DNA of 34,774 bases from a virus. How positions within the stretch are numbered: position 1 is the stretch's first letter; each line of letters opens with the position of its first letter. This document shows positions 19,121 to 27,442 of this stretch, in pieces. A model generated the notes under the pieces. The model made no database searches. It saw only the letters and a list, made by a program, of their open reading frames with translations, and was not told the origin of the DNA. The translations under genes were made by a program, and so were the position numbers. The stretch covers positions 1 to 34,774 of IMG/VR virus record IMGVR_UViG_3300044615_000403; one strand, 5' to 3'.

Positions 19121-21046
19121 ATGAGCGTTTCATTCATTAAAGTTACTTCGAATAAACTGTTCAAGTCAACAGATAATCTTGAAAAGAGATCAAAGCAGAG
19201 TAATAGTATTGCAAAAAGTGTTGGAAGAACTTTACAACAACAGTCTGTTTTTAAAAGACAGTCTATTGCGAAAAGACAAAGCATTTATCAAAAAAGAAAA
19301 GACGGTATTCGCAGAAAACAACAAAGAGACCTATTTGAAGCATCAAGATCAACTGGTTCTATAAGAAGTGTAGGTAGAGCAGTCACAAACTCAACCAAAG
19401 GATTTTTGGGTAGAATACTTGATGCCATTGCAATTACAATGGTTGGTTGGGCAGTTATAAACTTACCAACTATTATTTCATTATCTAAACAACTAGGGGA
19501 AAGAATCGTAAAGATATCTGGAACGATGTCTAATTTCATGGGGAATACCCTTTCAATATTTCGAGAAATAGGAACACTTTCATCAGCATTTATTCGTAAC
19601 TTAATTGCTTTTGATTTTTCTGATATGGGTAAGCAAATCGATGCTTCGTTGTCGAGGGTCAGAACAACTTTCAGTAGAATGGAAGTTGATTTTTTTAATG
19701 CAATTAATATTCTAGTTCAACCATTTGATTTTGGTGAAGAAGAGCAGCAACCAGCACCAACTACAGGACAACCAACTCCCCCATCAGCACCAGGTGGTCC
19801 AACTGGAACTTCTTATGGAGTCAATCTAAAAGCTCTTGCTGATGCAACTTCTAAAGCAGAAGGAAACTATGGATCTGTAGGTCCAACGACGTATCTTGGT
19901 CACGGATTGGGAAGATACCAGTTTATGACTGGAAGAAATGATACCCAACAAATTTTATTGAAAAATGCGGGTAATAATAAAGCACAAGTACAGTCTTTAA
20001 TAAACAGATCTTTAAGTGGAGATCGTTCTGCTGCTCAACAGTTAATAAAATATTTTCCACCAAAAGATCAAGATGCTTTATTTGCAACTCACGCACAAAA
20101 TACTTTAACTCAAATAAAAAGAAAATACCCAAATGCTGATGAGTTCTTTTTAGTTCAAAAGTTCGGAGTTTATCATTTAACTGGTGGTGATTATCCAAAT
20201 AGTAGAGATGTAAATGGAACTAGTGGAAAGGCGCATGGGGATAAGATTCTTGATGCCTATAAAAATTTAAAAGGTAGAACACCAACTGCACCACCAGCAC
20301 AAACAACTCCAGCACCACCTGCAACTCCTGGTGGACTTGGTTCTAGACCATTAGTGAGTGGAGATGTATTGACTCAATCCATTGGAAGAGGAGTTCCTTT
20401 CATTCAAATCACAGATTCATTTAAGGACCCAGATAGACCTGGACACTTGGGTCTTGATATTGCGTGTCCTTCTGGAACTTGGATTGCATTGAGAGTTGAT
20501 TGTGAGTGGGTTGGATATCGTTGGGATGATGGTGGATATGGACACGTTGTAGATGTATGGGTTCCTTCATATGGAGTCCAACTTCGTTTAGGTCATTTGC
20601 TTGCAAAACCGAGAGCGTTTACCACAATGAAAGCAGGCAGGTCATTTGCTCAAGTTGGAAGCAGTGGTCGTTCAAGTGGTCCTCACATTCATCTTGAATA
20701 CACAAGACAAAAAGGAAAAATGGGTTATGGAAGTGATGCTGATCCATCACCTTATGTTCCACTTTTATTACTCACAAATCAACCAAACAAGGCTGCTTTT
20801 AATGCTCCTGGAAACACAACAGCAGTTCCAGCACAAATAACTGGAAGAAGACAAGGAGCAACAGTATCTGATGGTATTACTCCGGAGTCTAGTGGAAAAA
20901 CATTGGTTGTTGCCGCTCCACCACAGTTATATCAGAATCCAGCAATGATGACCGGTTCTGGTGAGGGGTCTCCAATTATTATTGCTGGACCAAGCTTAAA
21001 TAGTCTTATCAAACAAAGAATGTTGTTGGAGCTTGCTTATACCTAA
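19121..21046 (+). CDS. Tape-measure-like hub protein 2 with transglycosylase-like and M23 peptidase domains
   Basis: A 641-residue protein. Residues 1-100 are very basic and helical; a membrane-like segment follows (AITMVGWAVINLPTIISLS). Residues ~230-380 look lysozyme/transglycosylase-like: LKALADATSKAEGNYGS with candidate catalytic Glu247, and LGRYQFMTGR. After a Pro/Thr linker, residues ~415-560 are an M23 peptidase: HLGLD gives zinc ligands His442 and Asp446, with RLGHL (His492) and HIHLE (His522, His524). The protein could cut both glycan and peptide bonds of the host wall during injection. The gene lies before gp27 and gp5, so it is part of the hub rather than an endolysin. Confidence 0.78.
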   Translation: MSVSFIKVTSNKLFKSTDNLEKRSKQSNSIAKSVGRTLQQQSVFKRQSIAKRQSIYQKRKDGIRRKQQRDLFEASRSTGSIRSVGRAVTNSTKGFLGRILDAIAITMVGWAVINLPTIISLSKQLGERIVKISGTMSNFMGNTLSIFREIGTLSSAFIRNLIAFDFSDMGKQIDASLSRVRTTFSRMEVDFFNAINILVQPFDFGEEEQQPAPTTGQPTPPSAPGGPTGTSYGVNLKALADATSKAEGNYGSVGPTTYLGHGLGRYQFMTGRNDTQQILLKNAGNNKAQVQSLINRSLSGDRSAAQQLIKYFPPKDQDALFATHAQNTLTQIKRKYPNADEFFLVQKFGVYHLTGGDYPNSRDVNGTSGKAHGDKILDAYKNLKGRTPTAPPAQTTPAPPATPGGLGSRPLVSGDVLTQSIGRGVPFIQITDSFKDPDRPGHLGLDIACPSGTWIALRVDCEWVGYRWDDGGYGHVVDVWVPSYGVQLRLGHLLAKPRAFTTMKAGRSFAQVGSSGRSSGPHIHLEYTRQKGKMGYGSDADPSPYVPLLLLTNQPNKAAFNAPGNTTAVPAQITGRRQGATVSDGITPESSGKTLVVAAPPQLYQNPAMMTGSGEGSPIIIAGPSLNSLIKQRMLLELAYT

Positions 21047-22344
21047 TGTCAACTAAAAGATCTCTATACGAAAAACTCATACTAGAATCTACGGATCAGT
21101 CAAAGACGGTTGACATTAGACTTGGAACATATTCTATTGACTATTATGAAGATGTATTCTCACCAACTGTGACTGCAAAAATAGTTGTAATGGACACCGG
21201 TGGAAGTATCAGAGGTAAAAGTGGGGAACTTCAGTCAATTTATAATGGTCTTCCCTTGCGTGGTGGCGAAAGACTTGCGTTAAAAATAGGTGGAAACTCG
21301 CCAACAAATCCAGATCTAGATTTTTCTAAACCAGACGATCTACTTCATGTTTCTAGTATTTCAAACGTTATCAGTCAAAGTCAACGAGAAGTATTCCAAC
21401 TACACTTAGTTTCAAGAGAAGCAATTACAAATGAAACTTCAAGAGTCGGTGGAAAGTTTTCTCCAGGAACTTCTATTGATAGTGCAGTAACTCAAATATT
21501 AAATGATAAACTTAAGGCAACAAAAGTAGGAACAATTGATAAAACCTCAAACAAATATGCCTTTATTGGAAATTTAAGAAAACCATTTACTGTATTGGTT
21601 TGGTTAGCGTCTAAGGCAGTTCCAGATTCATCGGGTAGTGCAACTGCTGGTTTTTTCTTTTACCAAACACAAGATGGATTTCAGTTTCGTGCCATTGATA
21701 ATTTAATTCAGGCAGAGTCAAAAGCAACTTATACTTACTATGGACCAAATGAGTCTGACTTCTTTAGAAATAATGACTTTGCAATTATTGATTATACAAC
21801 TGAAAGAAACCAAAACCTAATAGAAAAACTTAGACTGGGAACATATTCAAGTTATAGAATGTTTTTCAATCCTCTAGATGGAACATTTACTCCTCAAAGT
21901 CAGGCAATATTTAAACTAGAAAATTATGTTGGTAAAACTAAAAATCTTGGTCAAGCAAACCTCAATCTACCAGGAAACTTAGGAAATCTTCCTACTCGAA
22001 TTATTACTCAAGTTCTTGATATTGGGACAATGGATCAGGGTATATCTACGGAACCAAATGCAAATCCATTTGAATATCAGTCTCAAGCAATTATGAGATA
22101 TAATATTATGTTTACTCAAACTGTAAGTATGACTGTTCCGTTAAATACAAACTTAAGAGCGGGAGATTTAATTAACTGTCAGATTCCAAAAATTACAGAC
22201 TCTGATAAAAATGTTTTTGACGAAGAGCAAAGCGGTCTATATATGATAAAAGAACTCTGTCATCACTTTGACCTAGATGGATCATTCACATCTATGAAAC
22301 TGATTAGAGATACATTTGGAAAATACGGAAAAAATAACAACTAA
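21046..22344 (+). CDS. 27: Baseplate hub subunit gp27-like
   Basis: A 432-residue protein (T4 gp27 is 391). The N-terminal tube-like domain contains DIRLGTYSIDYYEDVFSPTV and AKIVVMDTGGSIRG; SVRVF-type strands, a region with KPFTVLVWLASKAVP and a C-terminal strand set (LNTNLRAGDLINCQIPKI, LYMIKELCHHFDLDG) follow. This is the usual layout of gp27/gpD-type hub proteins, which bind the gp5 spike. It overlaps the lysin gene by one base (TAATG) and gp5 likewise. Confidence 0.82.
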   Translation: MSTKRSLYEKLILESTDQSKTVDIRLGTYSIDYYEDVFSPTVTAKIVVMDTGGSIRGKSGELQSIYNGLPLRGGERLALKIGGNSPTNPDLDFSKPDDLLHVSSISNVISQSQREVFQLHLVSREAITNETSRVGGKFSPGTSIDSAVTQILNDKLKATKVGTIDKTSNKYAFIGNLRKPFTVLVWLASKAVPDSSGSATAGFFFYQTQDGFQFRAIDNLIQAESKATYTYYGPNESDFFRNNDFAIIDYTTERNQNLIEKLRLGTYSSYRMFFNPLDGTFTPQSQAIFKLENYVGKTKNLGQANLNLPGNLGNLPTRIITQVLDIGTMDQGISTEPNANPFEYQSQAIMRYNIMFTQTVSMTVPLNTNLRAGDLINCQIPKITDSDKNVFDEEQSGLYMIKELCHHFDLDGSFTSMKLIRDTFGKYGKNNN

Positions 22345-24368
22345 TGGAAGAGTCCTTATTAAAATCTAATTTTATTGGTAGAGATGGATTCCGTTGGTGG
22401 ATTGGTCAAGTAGCACTTAAAGAGGTATGGGCTGACCAAAAAGATGGTAAAGGGTGGGGAAATAGGGCTAAGGTCCGTATTATGGGATATCATCCCGCAA
22501 ATACGGTTGAACTAAAAGATGAAGATCTTCCTTGGGCACAAATAGTATTACCAATGACCGCAGGAACTGGTGGTCAAGGTTCGGCACAAAAAGTTCGTGT
22601 CGCACCTGGAGATGTGGTATTTGGATTTTTTATGGATGGGGACAATGCTCAAGTTCCTGTAATTGTCGGTGCATTTGGTCATACTGCATATAAACCAGAA
22701 AAAGCATATTCGGGACCTTTTATTCCATTTACTGGGTTTACAAATGATATCAAACCACCTGATGGAGCAACATCTCAGATACTAGGTGGAAACACAAACG
22801 AACAGTCTTCAACATCTCAACCATCACCAGTTGCTCTACAGAAAAGTCAAGTAGAATCTGCTGGTGGAAAGGGTGCCGTTGGTCTTTCTGATGCAATTGG
22901 TGATAAAGTATTAAATGCAACTAAAAAACCTTCTACTCTTGATAAGATTGAAAATGCTCTTGGCAATTTTTTAAAAGACTATGCAGAGTTTGAAGATAAG
23001 ATTGCTAATGGTATTGAGGAAGCAAGAGAATGGTTAAAACAAGAAATTGATTTTCGTGTAAAGCAGTTAGAGGATATTGTTAGTCAGCAAGTTGGTGGTG
23101 CAGTTAATGCAGTATTCAAAGCACTTATCCCCCTCATTAAAGCAGGTCTTAAAATTCTTTATTCTACAGTTTATGGTCTAGTATTTGCTGCAACACTAAA
23201 CCCAACAACTGCAAACAAAGCAGGTGAACTTGCAGAGAAAGCAATGATTCCTGTAATATGTGAACTTGAAAAAAGAATTCCTTGTTTGATAGAAAGTATC
23301 ATTAAGTCTATTGGTAATATCATTAGACAAATGTTGTATGCAATCGTTGATAATATTGCTAACTTTGTGTCTTGTGTTGCGGAGCAATTTATGGGATCAA
23401 TAATGAACAGCATTATTGGTCAGATTGCAACTGGTCTTCAGTCTGCTATTGGTGGATTACAATCTATTCTTAAATATGTTGGTGGATTTAATACGGAAGA
23501 CTTTTTACGCAACACTGGAGAGTCATTCTTGGGAATGCTTGGTATTCCTAAATGTGAAGAAGATGAAGATGATAATGATACGAAAGAATGGATTGTTGGA
23601 TATGGAACAAAGATGCCAAAAGTAACTGATATCAATTCAATTCTTGAACTTGCAAATACTGCATTTTCAATTGCAGATGCACAGACTGGAGCAGGTAATC
23701 CAATCGAAGGTGTATCGCAAATCGTCGGTGCATTTGATATTTTCAATGCAGGTATTTCATCACCAGACTTTAGTGGTATCAGCGATTGTTTTGCTGGTAT
23801 TCCTCAGTTCTGTGGTCCTCCAACAATCAATATCTTTGGTGGCGGTGGAAGCGGTGCTTCTGGAATTCCTTTACTTGGTAATATTGTTGATGCCGCAAAT
23901 GGTGGTGTAACAGGAGGAATCATAGGAGTTAAAATGACCAATCCTGGTTCTGGTTATGTTTATCCCCCATTCGTAGAAATTACCGACAGTTGCAACCAAG
24001 GATATGGTGCTGTTGCTAGAGCGACAATTAAGGATGGTCAAGTAAACTCTATCTACATTGTTTCAGAGGGTGAGAACTACCCTGCTGTAGAACAACCATA
24101 TATCGTGTCCGATGTATCTGTAATTAATACCGGAAGTGGATACTCACCAGGAGATAAAGTCATTGATGATCTAGGAAATGAATATGAAACTCAAATTGCA
24201 AGTGGATACATCGTTAAGGTCACACCAATAAATAGGGTTAATGTTACTTCTTTACCAGTTTTAAGCGTTGTCACAGAAACTGGTGTTGGTGCTATTTTAA
24301 AACCAAAACTAGATGTACCAGATTTACAAGGTGAAGTTAAACAAGTTGTAGATTGTGTAACAACATAA
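22344..24368 (+). CDS. 5: gp5-like baseplate hub OB-fold protein without evident lysozyme domain
   Basis: A 674-residue protein. Residues ~15-130 form the gp5/VgrG-type OB domain: GFRWWIGQVALKEVWADQKD, RAKVRIMGYHPAN, DLPWAQIVLPMT, RVAPGDVVFGFFMDGDNAQV and PVIVGAFGHT. T4 gp5 has lysozyme next, but here residues ~150-500 are Gln/Ser-rich and then helical with hydrophobic stretches (LIPLIKAGLKILYSTVYGLV), with no lysozyme motif. Residues ~520-670 carry GSGY repeats (MTNPGSGYVYPPFVEI, INTGSGYSPGDKVID), a motif also seen in the giant fibre protein. The wall-cutting role appears moved to the protein at 19121, and the spike to 24370. Confidence 0.78.
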   Translation: MEESLLKSNFIGRDGFRWWIGQVALKEVWADQKDGKGWGNRAKVRIMGYHPANTVELKDEDLPWAQIVLPMTAGTGGQGSAQKVRVAPGDVVFGFFMDGDNAQVPVIVGAFGHTAYKPEKAYSGPFIPFTGFTNDIKPPDGATSQILGGNTNEQSSTSQPSPVALQKSQVESAGGKGAVGLSDAIGDKVLNATKKPSTLDKIENALGNFLKDYAEFEDKIANGIEEAREWLKQEIDFRVKQLEDIVSQQVGGAVNAVFKALIPLIKAGLKILYSTVYGLVFAATLNPTTANKAGELAEKAMIPVICELEKRIPCLIESIIKSIGNIIRQMLYAIVDNIANFVSCVAEQFMGSIMNSIIGQIATGLQSAIGGLQSILKYVGGFNTEDFLRNTGESFLGMLGIPKCEEDEDDNDTKEWIVGYGTKMPKVTDINSILELANTAFSIADAQTGAGNPIEGVSQIVGAFDIFNAGISSPDFSGISDCFAGIPQFCGPPTINIFGGGGSGASGIPLLGNIVDAANGGVTGGIIGVKMTNPGSGYVYPPFVEITDSCNQGYGAVARATIKDGQVNSIYIVSEGENYPAVEQPYIVSDVSVINTGSGYSPGDKVIDDLGNEYETQIASGYIVKVTPINRVNVTSLPVLSVVTETGVGAILKPKLDVPDLQGEVKQVVDCVTT

Positions 24369-24369
24369 A

Positions 24370-24921
24370 ATGGCAGAAAGAAAAAAGAACTGGGATAAAA
24401 GAGATTTTGTTAATTTCTCAACCGATGTTAAACTAACATTGCATAGCCCAATAATGGGTGGAACTGGAACTGGTGTATATCAGTTTTATGCGGTAACAGC
24501 AGATAAACTGCAGAGTTCTGTAAGTTTGTCTGAAGGTGGTTTAATGAGCATTTATAATGATGGTAAAATTGAAATACATGCTGGAAAGAAAAGTGGTGGA
24601 GGCATAGATATTGAGATTATGACTGCTGGTGGTGATATTTGCTTAACAGCAGATAAAACAGGACAAGTTAGAATACGTGGTAGTCGTATTAAAATTGATT
24701 GCGACGGAACATTAGATATGAATGTAGGAAAAGATTTGAACATAAAAGTAGGCGGCGGTCTAGGTATTAGCGCAAACGTTGCAAATCTTCAAGCACAGAC
24801 TGGTAATATGCTTCCAGAAGGTGAATCATTTAAAGAGAAATGTTTCGAAGAGTCTCATGTAGGTTCAAGTGCAGCTCGCAGTCGCAACTGTAGTATTACG
24901 GAACAATTTTTAGGAGGATAA
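24370..24921 (+). CDS. Separate beta-helix spike protein (gp5C-like)
   Basis: A 183-residue protein. From residue ~55 it has short regular repeats: IYNDGKIEIHAGKKSGGGID, IEIMTAGGDICLTADKTGQV, RIRGSRIKIDCDGTLDMNVG and KDLNIKVGGGLGISANVANL. This VxGxxxxx-like periodicity is that of the T4 gp5 C-terminal triple-stranded beta-helix. In T4 it is part of gp5; here it is a free-standing gene one base after the gp5-like stop. The C-terminus contains Cys residues but no PAAR motif. It is probably the membrane-puncturing needle. Confidence 0.75.
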   Translation: MAERKKNWDKRDFVNFSTDVKLTLHSPIMGGTGTGVYQFYAVTADKLQSSVSLSEGGLMSIYNDGKIEIHAGKKSGGGIDIEIMTAGGDICLTADKTGQVRIRGSRIKIDCDGTLDMNVGKDLNIKVGGGLGISANVANLQAQTGNMLPEGESFKEKCFEESHVGSSAARSRNCSITEQFLGG

Positions 24922-24922
24922 T

Positions 24923-25615
24923 ATGTCTTTTTCTGCTTTAACAAGTCTGTTTAAAATTTTTGACATTCTAAAGGGTGGTAACATTCCTGGAAAACAGAAG
25001 ACTTATTCTGAGGAGTCAATCTTTCAGGATAATGTAATTGCAAATGAGAATCATTTAACTGGTGGTAATAGTGTTACTCTAGGTCAAACTATTAAAACTG
25101 GAAGTGTTTTTCTAATTAAAAATCCATTTGACATTATTCCAGTCATTCCAAGTCTGTTTGCAAGTGGTGGTATTCTTGCTGGATTTTCAACATTATTGCA
25201 TACAGGACTTTCTATGTCTGTAGGGTCAATGACTTATATCGGTGATGTTAATTTATTTGGAAGTGTTAAAATTAATGGAAAAGATCTTGAAGCAGAACTT
25301 GCTTTAGGTAAGTCATTACCTTCGGATGAAAACCTAAAAGAAAATATTGAGACTATTCAAGAACCTCTGAAAAAAGTATCTGCGCTTCGTGGAGTCACGT
25401 TTGACTTTAAAGAAAATAAGCAAAAACAAATAGGAGTTATTGCCCAAGAAGTTGAAGAAATTATTCCAGAAGTTGTTGTGAATAGACCAGATGGGTATAA
25501 AGGTGTTCAATATGGAAATCTAGTTGGTCTTCTCATCGAAGCAATTAAGGAGCAACAAGAGCAGATAAATCAATTAAAAGCAACCGTTGAAGAACTTAAA
25601 AATGGAGTAGGGTAA
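24923..25615 (+). CDS. Baseplate/hub-region protein with S74 chaperone domain
   Basis: A 230-residue protein. The first ~130 residues are a small fibre-like domain with hydrophobic parts (FDIIPVIPSLFASGGILAGF, MSVGSMTYIGDVNLFGSVKI). The remainder is a complete S74 domain: SDENLKENI with Ser134 and Lys139, IGVIAQEVEEIIPEVV, GVQYGNLVGLLIEAIKEQQ and a terminal coiled coil. The Ser-Lys pair needed for self-cleavage is present, so the mature N-terminal part should be about 133 residues. It lies one base after the spike gene and overlaps the next gene. Its position suggests a central or tip spike-associated trimer. Confidence 0.78.
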   Translation: MSFSALTSLFKIFDILKGGNIPGKQKTYSEESIFQDNVIANENHLTGGNSVTLGQTIKTGSVFLIKNPFDIIPVIPSLFASGGILAGFSTLLHTGLSMSVGSMTYIGDVNLFGSVKINGKDLEAELALGKSLPSDENLKENIETIQEPLKKVSALRGVTFDFKENKQKQIGVIAQEVEEIIPEVVVNRPDGYKGVQYGNLVGLLIEAIKEQQEQINQLKATVEELKNGVG

Positions 25616-26301
25616 TGAGTCAGTTAATTGATAACCTTCAAAATAAAATTAAAAATAATGAAAATGCTCTTGGTTATGTGGCACAAGAAACGCCGAAGAC
25701 TCAGGCAGATATTGAGATGTTCAGTCCCACTTGTGTAAAGTTGGATAGTGATATTGTGTCTTTGGTTTCACAAATTAATAGTCTAAAGTCACAAATTGTT
25801 GTCTTATCAACAAATGCATTTGCAGTTGGATGTGGAACTACGGTAGGAGTAACAAATATTTTCCCAGATAGTATCGTTGCAAAAACTCCAAACTATTCCA
25901 CTTCAACCTATGATGGCAATGATCCTTATGGAAATACAAACAATACTTTAACAGCATCAAATGTTGGTATAGGTTCTTTTGTCGTTTATACACAGTCTGA
26001 TACATCTCAAACTGGCATTGGAAGCCTATTTGGTACTATAGGAAGTTGTTTTAGAACACCTTGTACATCTTCTGTCTGTGTTTCACACGCTTCTTCTATA
26101 ACAACATTACAAAGTCAAATATCAGCATTGCAATCTCAAGTAACAAATCTAGTTACAAAAACAAATGCTGTAAAAGGTGAACGATCTGAATATGAAATTG
26201 CAAGATACGGACAAAATAAAACCACTAGACTTTTGACCGATAAGAATACTCAAATCAGCATAGCAATACAGGCTATTAAAGATACTTCACCAACCGCTTG
26301 A
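25615..26301 (+). CDS. Coiled-coil structural protein at end of hub operon
   Basis: A 228-residue protein with two coiled-coil regions, near residues 1-60 (DSDIVSLVSQINSLKSQIVV) and 155-190 (ITTLQSQISALQSQVTNLVT). They flank a Ser/Thr/Asn-rich middle with several Cys (FAVGCGTTVG, CFRTPCTSSVCVS). The heptads suggest trimer formation. It ends the hub operon, and its stop codon lies inside the -35 box of the promoter at 26298. A virion role is inferred from position; I recognise no family. Confidence 0.6.
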   Translation: MSQLIDNLQNKIKNNENALGYVAQETPKTQADIEMFSPTCVKLDSDIVSLVSQINSLKSQIVVLSTNAFAVGCGTTVGVTNIFPDSIVAKTPNYSTSTYDGNDPYGNTNNTLTASNVGIGSFVVYTQSDTSQTGIGSLFGTIGSCFRTPCTSSVCVSHASSITTLQSQISALQSQVTNLVTKTNAVKGERSEYEIARYGQNKTTRLLTDKNTQISIAIQAIKDTSPTA

Positions 26302-26326
26302 CACCCGCCCCCATCTGCCCTATAAT
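26298..26326 (+). promoter_or_regulatory. Consensus sigma70-type promoter (TTGACA-17-TATAAT)
   Basis: TTGACA (26298-26303) and TATAAT (26321-26326), 17-base spacer, both perfect. The stop codon of the coiled-coil gene is inside the -35 box. Drives the small gene at 26352 and probably the antitoxin-like gene and tRNA-Ile. Downstream TATAATACTCAGGT is similar to the promoter at 5124. Confidence 0.88.
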
Positions 26327-26351
26327 ACTCAGGTAATCAACAAAACCACCC

Positions 26352-26561
26352 ATGAGCACCGCACAAGAAACTGTTCTCGGTATTGTCATCGACGTTTGCA
26401 CTCGCACCTTCCTTCTGATTAGTGATCAGGGAAGCGAGCGTCTGGTTGAGTGTGAGACTGTAGAAGAGTTTATGAACGTGCTGGAAGTTGTCACCGACCA
26501 ACTTGACCCAGATCAGATTGAGTATGCTGACCTCGCTATCAAAGGTCAGGAGAACAACTAA
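26352..26561 (+). CDS. Small acidic hypothetical protein
   Basis: A 69-residue protein: MSTAQETVLGIVIDVCTRTF, LLISDQGSERLVECETVEEF and DQLDPDQIEYADLAIKG. It is soluble and acidic, probably a small beta-alpha fold. It is the first gene after a perfect sigma70-type promoter, so it should be made early. Its G+C-richer codons differ from the neighbouring tail genes. No family is recognised. Confidence 0.7.
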   Translation: MSTAQETVLGIVIDVCTRTFLLISDQGSERLVECETVEEFMNVLEVVTDQLDPDQIEYADLAIKGQENN

Positions 26562-26564
26562 ATA
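26557..26564 (+). promoter_or_regulatory. Late-promoter-like ACTAAATA
   Basis: Overlaps the stop of the small acidic gene and ends 11 bases before the ATG at 26576. It may be chance, since the region already has an early promoter. Confidence 0.25.
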
Positions 26565-26575
26565 AAAACACAAAA

Positions 26576-26749
26576 ATGGAAGTTTTCACTGTGGCAGAGT
26601 TTCAAGAACGTTTTGACGAACTGATTGAAAGGGTAGAAAACGGAGAGCATTTAGGAATAGTGGGCGAAGACGGTAGAGTAGCAGTTATGATACCTGCGGA
26701 TGATGACCTCATACGAATACACACCGAGTTAAACAACGAGGCATCATAA
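26576..26749 (+). CDS. Orphan Phd/YefM-like antitoxin
   Basis: A 57-residue protein: MEVFTVAEFQERFDELIERV, ENGEHLGIVGEDGRVAVMIP and an acidic tail. The pattern T-x-x-E-x-R-x-x-x-x-x-L-x-x-V, then G-x-x-x-x-I-V-x-x-x-G-R-V-A-V-x-x-P is that of Phd/YefM antitoxins, which bind DNA by the N-terminal half and a RelE/Doc-type toxin by the C-terminus. No toxin gene is adjacent (a tRNA follows), and the C-terminal toxin-binding part is short. It may neutralise a host toxin or act as a small repressor. Confidence 0.7.
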   Translation: MEVFTVAEFQERFDELIERVENGEHLGIVGEDGRVAVMIPADDDLIRIHTELNNEAS

Positions 26750-26756
26750 ACCGTAA

Positions 26757-26828
26757 GGGAGCATAGCTTAATGGTTAGAGCGGCCTGCTTATAACGGGTT
26801 AGTCTGGGTTCAACTCCCAGTGTTCCTA
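26757..26828 (+). tRNA. tRNA-Ile (anticodon UAU)
   Basis: A full cloverleaf: acceptor GGGAGCA (26757-26763) with TGTTCCT (26821-26827), D arm GCTT/GAGC, anticodon stem GCCTG/CGGGT with loop CTTATAA (anticodon TAT at 26790-26792), T arm CTGGG-TTCAACT-CCCAG, discriminator A. No encoded CCA. It would decode AUA, a codon frequent in A+T-rich phage genes. Confidence 0.9.
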
Positions 26829-26958
26829 TCGGGTACAACAAGGAACGTTGTATTAAACGAAGGGTCCCCTCTGCTGAATCGTAGATTATCGTGGTCAGAC
26901 ACCCTCGCCCAAAATACGCCTTTATCTAAATAGGTGTATGTATAAGTTCATAACATAA
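26829..26958 (+). other. Non-coding gap between tRNA-Ile and the HNH gene
   Basis: No ORF or further tRNA could be folded here. A 6-bp hairpin, TACAAC (26834-26839) with GTTGTA (26847-26852), follows tRNA-Ile and may help 3' processing. Confidence 0.4.
26925..26932 (+). promoter_or_regulatory. Late-promoter-like TCTAAATA upstream of the HNH gene
   Basis: TCTAAATA 26 bases before the ATG at 26959, spacing as upstream of gene 26. Confidence 0.35.
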
Positions 26959-27379
26959 ATGATTAATTGTAAAGCGTGTGGGAAAGAAGTTCTACAACAC
27001 ACAAGAAAAGGTGGAAGAGCAAAACTTTATTGTAATGAAACCTGCCGTCAAAAGTGGCGTTATAAAAATGATCCTTTTGTTATGAACAGAAACACTTATA
27101 CTGAACAAAAAGAACGTGCATATTCCAATAAATGGGAGGCACTTCAATATAAAGGTGGTAAGTGTCAAAAATGTGGTGAAGATAATCCAGCAACTTTATG
27201 TTTTCACCATAGAGATCCTTCCCAAAAAAAAACTAAAACTTGACGGGAGAAGTTTCGCAAATAGAAAATGGGAACTTATCAAAGAAGAAGTTGATAAATG
27301 CGATCTTCTTTGCCACAACTGCCATCATATGATACACTATGGTGATAGTTGGAAAGAATTTCTGCAAACGCTGGTTTAG
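26959..27379 (+). pseudogene. HNH endonuclease split by a frameshift at an A9 run
   Basis: The first frame (26959-27243) gives CKACGKEVLQHTRKGGRAKL, CNETCRQKWRYK, CQKCGEDNPATLCFHHRDPS and stops soon after a run of nine A (27224-27232). The next frame continues the same domain: LDGRSFANRKWELIKEEV, DKCDLLCHNCHHMIHYG. Removing one A restores a 139-residue HNH protein with an N-terminal zinc-finger-like CxxC pair and the FHH...CHNCH catalytic/zinc core. It may be a sequencing indel, a true pseudogene, or a gene expressed by slippage on the A run. It lies between two tRNA genes, as many homing endonucleases do. Confidence 0.75.
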
Positions 27380-27442
27380 CTCTCTGGAGAAAGCACTGCC
27401 CTCATAAGGCAAGACAGGTCGGTTCGATCCCGACAACCAGCA
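27370..27442 (+). tRNA. tRNA with CAU anticodon (tRNA-Met or Ile2)
   Basis: Acceptor GCTGGTT (27370-27376) pairs perfectly with AACCAGC (27435-27441), discriminator A. The T arm GTCGG-TTCGATC-CCGAC is canonical; the anticodon loop CTCATAA gives CAT (27403-27405). The D arm and the first anticodon-stem pair are imperfect (a C-A mismatch in each). The 5' end overlaps the restored HNH frame by 10 bases. Elongator Met is most likely; a lysidine-modified Ile tRNA cannot be excluded. Confidence 0.8.

Noticed and set aside
26829-26958. Possible additional tRNA after tRNA-Ile.
   Set aside because: No arrangement of acceptor, anticodon and T arms could be formed; only a small hairpin is present.
27116-27379. 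Independent 87-codon ORF.
   Set aside because: Only its second half makes sense, as the C-terminal half of the frameshifted HNH endonuclease.
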